In this document: positions 63,508-64,000 of the stretch, one piece after another
Layout: each line of letters opens with the position of its first letter
How positions within the stretch are numbered: position 1 is the first letter of the stretch
Assembly: GCA_008694505.1 (NCBI GenBank)
Contig: VZDJ01000594.1
Span: forward strand, 12,174,026 to 12,238,025
DNA: 64,000 bases
DNA from: Cyanoderma ruficeps
Taxonomy: Eukaryota > Chordata > Aves > Passeriformes > Timaliidae
Reading direction: 5' to 3'
The notes under the pieces: model-generated
The model's database searches: none
What the model saw: only the letters and a program-made list of their open reading frames with translations
What the model was told of the DNA's origin: nothing
Translations under genes and position numbers: made by a program

Positions 63508-64000
63508 CTGTTTAGCAGTTACGAAGGTTTTATTGCATGGTTAATAAATAGAACATAAATAAGAAGAGAAACAGCTTTTATTTGAGCAACTTCTCAATAG
63601 TAGCAAGAACAATTAGGAAAATTAACTCAGAATTCATTTGTATTTACTACTAGTGTTTTCCTTGAGTTTCCTTTGGAGACAGAACCCCTCTTTCTTCTTG
63701 TCTTCAAACTGAAGTATTTCTGACCAATTTATTAGAATTTTAATACAGGTAAAGTCGCAAGTATAAATTAGTTCTCAGTTTAAAAATATAATGTAAAGTG
63801 TTCGTCTCAGGATTTGTTTAGCTCACTGAATGATTTTATTTAAGCATTTGAAAAACAGTATATTGTTGAGCAGACATAAGAATCAGATAAATAACATTAC
63901 ATCAGTACAAACTTCATTTACAAAATCTTTTCAGGACTCTTCTGAAAAACGATCTTCAGCTGATAAAAATAAAATCTATTAATTACCCTGAAAACCAAAC

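Larger units (their letters stand above)
56469..64000. other. Upstream flank of CYP27C1
   Basis: The CYP27C1 5' UTR and core promoter should lie in the first few hundred bases, but no clear TATA box or initiator was found. Beyond that the DNA is AT-rich and mostly empty, holding an old CR1 fragment at 57535-57690, a tandem duplication at 60188-60252, and two weak exon-like stretches at 62868-62990 and 63451-63507. ERCC3, the expected next gene, was not recognised. Confidence 0.7.

Overview
This is vertebrate nuclear DNA, most likely from a bird. It contains split genes with GT-AG introns, two CpG islands at gene starts, and a CR1 LINE 3' end of the avian/reptilian type. Genes are widely spaced in AT-rich intergenic DNA. 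Almost all open reading frames in the window are chance frames. Real coding sequence could be supported for two genes only, both on the minus strand.

Layout: (1) 1-24086 is the first intron of BIN1, running off the left edge. (2) 24087-24170 is BIN1 coding exon 1, inside a CpG island at about 23620-24440. (3) 24712-25345 is a minus-strand CR1 fragment, followed at 25526-25638 by a long (TTCC)n/(GGAA)n microsatellite that ends in an ambiguous base. (4) 25640-39428 is the intergenic stretch, with a short (TATCC)n run ending in a 13-base N gap at 31811-31823. (5) 39429-56468 is a complete CYP27C1 gene of nine coding exons. Its first exon lies at the edge of a second CpG island (about 55020-56400), most of which sits inside intron 1. 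(6) 56469-64000 is upstream flank with an old CR1 fragment, a small tandem duplication and two weak exon-like stretches near the right edge.

The order and orientation BIN1-CYP27C1, both on the minus strand, match the known vertebrate neighbourhood, in which ERCC3 follows beyond CYP27C1. No ERCC3 exon was recognised here. The two genes are functionally unrelated: BIN1 is a membrane-curving BAR-domain adaptor, and CYP27C1 is a mitochondrial P450 acting on retinol. The reconstructed CYP27C1 frame joins in phase across all eight introns, keeps the I-helix, ExxR and heme-cysteine motifs, and gives about 552 residues, so it appears intact.

No clearly new biological system was found. The best second-look items are the CpG-rich block inside CYP27C1 intron 1, a retained retinol desaturase in a probable bird, the GGAA microsatellite upstream of BIN1, and some inverted repeats and exon-like stretches in otherwise empty DNA.
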